From contig NZ_CP051884.1 in assembly GCF_012931845.1 (NCBI RefSeq), forward strand, positions 3,162,001 through 3,226,000: DNA of 64,000 bases. The letters run 5' to 3'. A program made the translations under genes and the position numbers. The DNA is from Cellulomonas taurus. Its GTDB lineage: Bacteria > Actinomycetota > Actinomycetes > Actinomycetales > Cellulomonadaceae. The notes below the pieces were generated by a model. That model was not told where the DNA came from and did no database searches. It worked only from the letters and a program-made list of their open reading frames with translations. Shown piece by piece: positions 62,494-64,000 of the stretch; the first letter of the stretch is position 1; the number at the start of each line of letters is the position of its first letter.

Positions 62494-62793
62494 TCAGGCC
62501 TTCGCGTAGGTCAGGCAGTCGGCGGTGTCGTGGCCGGCACCGATCCGGATCGACTCCGCGCCACACTCCAGCGAGGCGTTGTGGGTGCAGTCGACGCGCT
62601 GGCAGGCACCGACGTGCGAGACCACCCGGTCCAGTCCGCCCTTGATGTTCAGCGGGATGAACGTCGCGCACTGGGCGTCCGAGCCGGCGGCGCCGACCGT
62701 GATCGCCGCGGCACCGCAGGCGTGGTCGTGGTTGTAGGAACAGCCGGCCACCGAACACTCGGTGATGGCGGGAAGATCGGCGAGCGTGCTCAT
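62494..62793 (-). CDS. DUF1540-family Cys-rich protein, two repeats
   Basis: 99 aa. Two copies of a Cys-rich unit: CSVAGCSYNHDHACGAAAI...C and CQRVDCTHNASLECGAESI...C, with eight Cys in all. This resembles the putative metal-binding DUF1540 family. The pattern suggests zinc or iron ligands; no function is known. ATG 62793 follows GGGAGAAACC. Confidence 0.85.
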   Translation of the reverse strand: MSTLADLPAITECSVAGCSYNHDHACGAAAITVGAAGSDAQCATFIPLNIKGGLDRVVSHVGACQRVDCTHNASLECGAESIRIGAGHDTADCLTYAKA

Positions 62794-62883
62794 GGTTTCT
62801 CCCGTGGGACGTGGGGGCGTGACGGCTGACCCGATCGACGGTAGGCCCGCGCACGGTGGGGTGTATAGCAAGGAAGGCCTGGC

Positions 62884-63984
62884 TCACTGAGCGGAATTTG
62901 TGGCCTGACCTGCTGATTCGCTCGGAAAACTCGTCGGGCGCGTCTCCGCGTTGACCACGCCGCCGAGCAGCACCGTCATGCTGCACAGCCAGATCCACAG
63001 CGCCCCGGCCAGCACCAGGCCGAGCATCTGCGCCGCCGCCTGCACCATGATCCCGCTGCCCGCGTCCGCCCCCGGGGTCTGCGGCACGGCGACCCGGATG
63101 TAGAGGGTGTAGCCGCTGGACACCAGGAGCACCCCCAGCGCACCGATCACCGCGCCGGGCAGGCACTGTCGCCAGGTCACTCGCATTCGCGGCGCGTACC
63201 GGTAGAGCAGGGTGAGGAAGGCGATGGTGAGGGCGGCGACCGCGGGCCAGCGCAGCACATCCCACGCGGTGCGGAACGCCGCACCGAGTCCCCAGCGGTC
63301 GGCGAGCTCCGCCCCGGTGCCGAACAGCGGCCCGACCACCACCAGCAGCAGCAGCGCCACCACGGTCACGATCGCGCCGATGGTGAAGGCGAATCCGAGC
63401 AGGTACTGGGTGAGCCAGTTGCGCCGCGAGTCCACCCGGTAGGCGTCGTCCAGCGCCCGCACCGCGGCCCGGAACACCCGGCTCGCCAGGAACAGCGTCA
63501 CGACCAGGGCCCCGACCGCGAATCCGCCCCGCTGCTCGTTCAGCAGGCTGTCCACCAGGGGGGCCAGCACGTCGGTGGCGAGCTGCTGCGCGAAGACCGT
63601 GGTCAGCCCGTCGACCACCTGCGCCCGCAGCTGGTCCACCTGGTCGTCGCCGATCAGCGGTCGCAGGTAGCCGAGGCTGGCACCGAGGGCGGTGGCGAGC
63701 GGCACCAGGGAGATCAGCGCGTAGTAGGTCATCTCCGCCGCCAGCCCGGTCACCCGGACCTCCCCCGCCCGCACCACCGACCGCACGGCGATGGCCAGGA
63801 CGTTCCGGCCGCGCACGCGCACCGGGTGCCGTTCCGCGAGCGTGATCGCCCGCTGACCCCAGGTCGGTGACCCGGCCAGCCGCTCCCGGCGCCGGGCCAA
63901 TGGTCCGCGCACCCGCCCGACCAGCGCACCGGCACCGAGCACCAGCAGCGCCGAGCCGCCCACGGTGATCGCCGCGCCCAGCAC
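62884..63984 (-). CDS. YihY/BrkB-family inner-membrane protein (start may lie outside window)
   Basis: At least 366 aa with six to seven helices. Landmarks are EMTYYALISLVPLATALGASLGYL, the VFRAAVRALDDAYRVD segment, and PRMRVTWRQCLPGAVIGALGVLL. YihY-family proteins were once misnamed RNase BN; their function is unknown. The frame stays open to the window's right edge past the GTG used here, and the extra N-terminal helix before the conserved core suggests that the true start may be upstream. The C-terminus has a polar tail. Confidence 0.85.
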   Translation of the reverse strand: MLGAAITVGGSALLVLGAGALVGRVRGPLARRRERLAGSPTWGQRAITLAERHPVRVRGRNVLAIAVRSVVRAGEVRVTGLAAEMTYYALISLVPLATALGASLGYLRPLIGDDQVDQLRAQVVDGLTTVFAQQLATDVLAPLVDSLLNEQRGGFAVGALVVTLFLASRVFRAAVRALDDAYRVDSRRNWLTQYLLGFAFTIGAIVTVVALLLLVVVGPLFGTGAELADRWGLGAAFRTAWDVLRWPAVAALTIAFLTLLYRYAPRMRVTWRQCLPGAVIGALGVLLVSSGYTLYIRVAVPQTPGADAGSGIMVQAAAQMLGLVLAGALWIWLCSMTVLLGGVVNAETRPTSFPSESAGQATNSAQ

Positions 63985-64000
63985 GGTGCGGCCGGTCCCC

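Overview
This is a 64 kb chromosomal segment of a high-GC actinobacterium, most likely Micrococcales and possibly Cellulomonadaceae. That placement is inferred from gene content and order. Actinobacterial marks include a WhiB4/WblA-type protein, a GlnR-type orphan regulator, crp-RidA-whiB4-ponA2 synteny, an F420-type luciferase-family enzyme, a short SRP RNA and an LAxTG surface protein. Many genes have a TAnnnT hexamer 5-7 nt before the start codon and no Shine-Dalgarno, as expected for leaderless transcripts. The content is almost all housekeeping: I found no transposase, integrase, phage gene or CRISPR array.

Layout. 0-2 kb: a TetR fragment, an aldo/keto reductase with a MerR regulator, and tRNA-Arg. 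2-5.5 kb: small proteins of unknown role, tRNA-Ser(GCT) and a ThrE-like exporter. 5.5-10.7 kb: YchJ, then a tightly overlapping minus-strand operon (35-aa membrane peptide, nitrobindin-like, YgfZ, FUSC, DUF2516, asparaginase, Dtd). 11.6-15.4 kb: GlnR-like regulator, NhaA, an alpha/beta hydrolase lacking its nucleophile, and endonuclease III. 15.5-19.7 kb: an RsiG-like helical protein, a GntR(YtrA)-ABC operon with a 30-bp palindromic operator, Crp, RidA, a 53-aa protein and WhiB4. 19.9-24.7 kb: a bifunctional PBP, a phosphoesterase, tRNA-Pro and a diguanylate cyclase. 24.8-28 kb: asd-lysC and a TSUP permease. 28-34 kb: a block with a giant HEAT-like protein, a TetR/Ohr peroxide module and a SWIM zinc-finger protein. 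34-39 kb: DUF5063, recR, dnaX. 39-42 kb: metQNI behind a Cys-rich leader peptide, followed by a 20-bp tandem repeat. 42-49.5 kb: a 2-hydroxyacid oxidase pair, a Ser/Thr kinase, a MacB-type ABC pair, SRP RNA, tRNA-Ser(GGA) and a LytR_C protein. 49.5-56.3 kb: UraA, a GT87-like enzyme, DUF4870, an LLM oxidoreductase, DUF1684, a GNAT and a Nei-type glycosylase. 56.4-64 kb: an LAxTG surface protein, tRNA-Ser(CGA), a sirtuin, TadA, Upp, small proteins, an SDR-like protein, DUF1540 and YihY.

Links between genes. UraA and Upp form a uracil salvage route although their genes are 10 kb apart. lysC-asd and metQNI serve aspartate-family amino-acid supply. nth, nei, recR and dnaX serve DNA maintenance. 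PonA2, WhiB4, the LAxTG protein and LytR_C concern the envelope. The RsiG-like protein and the diguanylate cyclase each have a possible FliA/WhiG-type promoter, which hints at sigma-28/c-di-GMP control.

The strongest leads are the Cys/Met-rich leader peptide before metQNI, the two sigma-28-like promoters, the 20-bp tandem repeat with an inverted terminal copy, the HEAT-like/SWIM pair around the Ohr module, and a palindrome inside nhaA that resembles one upstream of upp.
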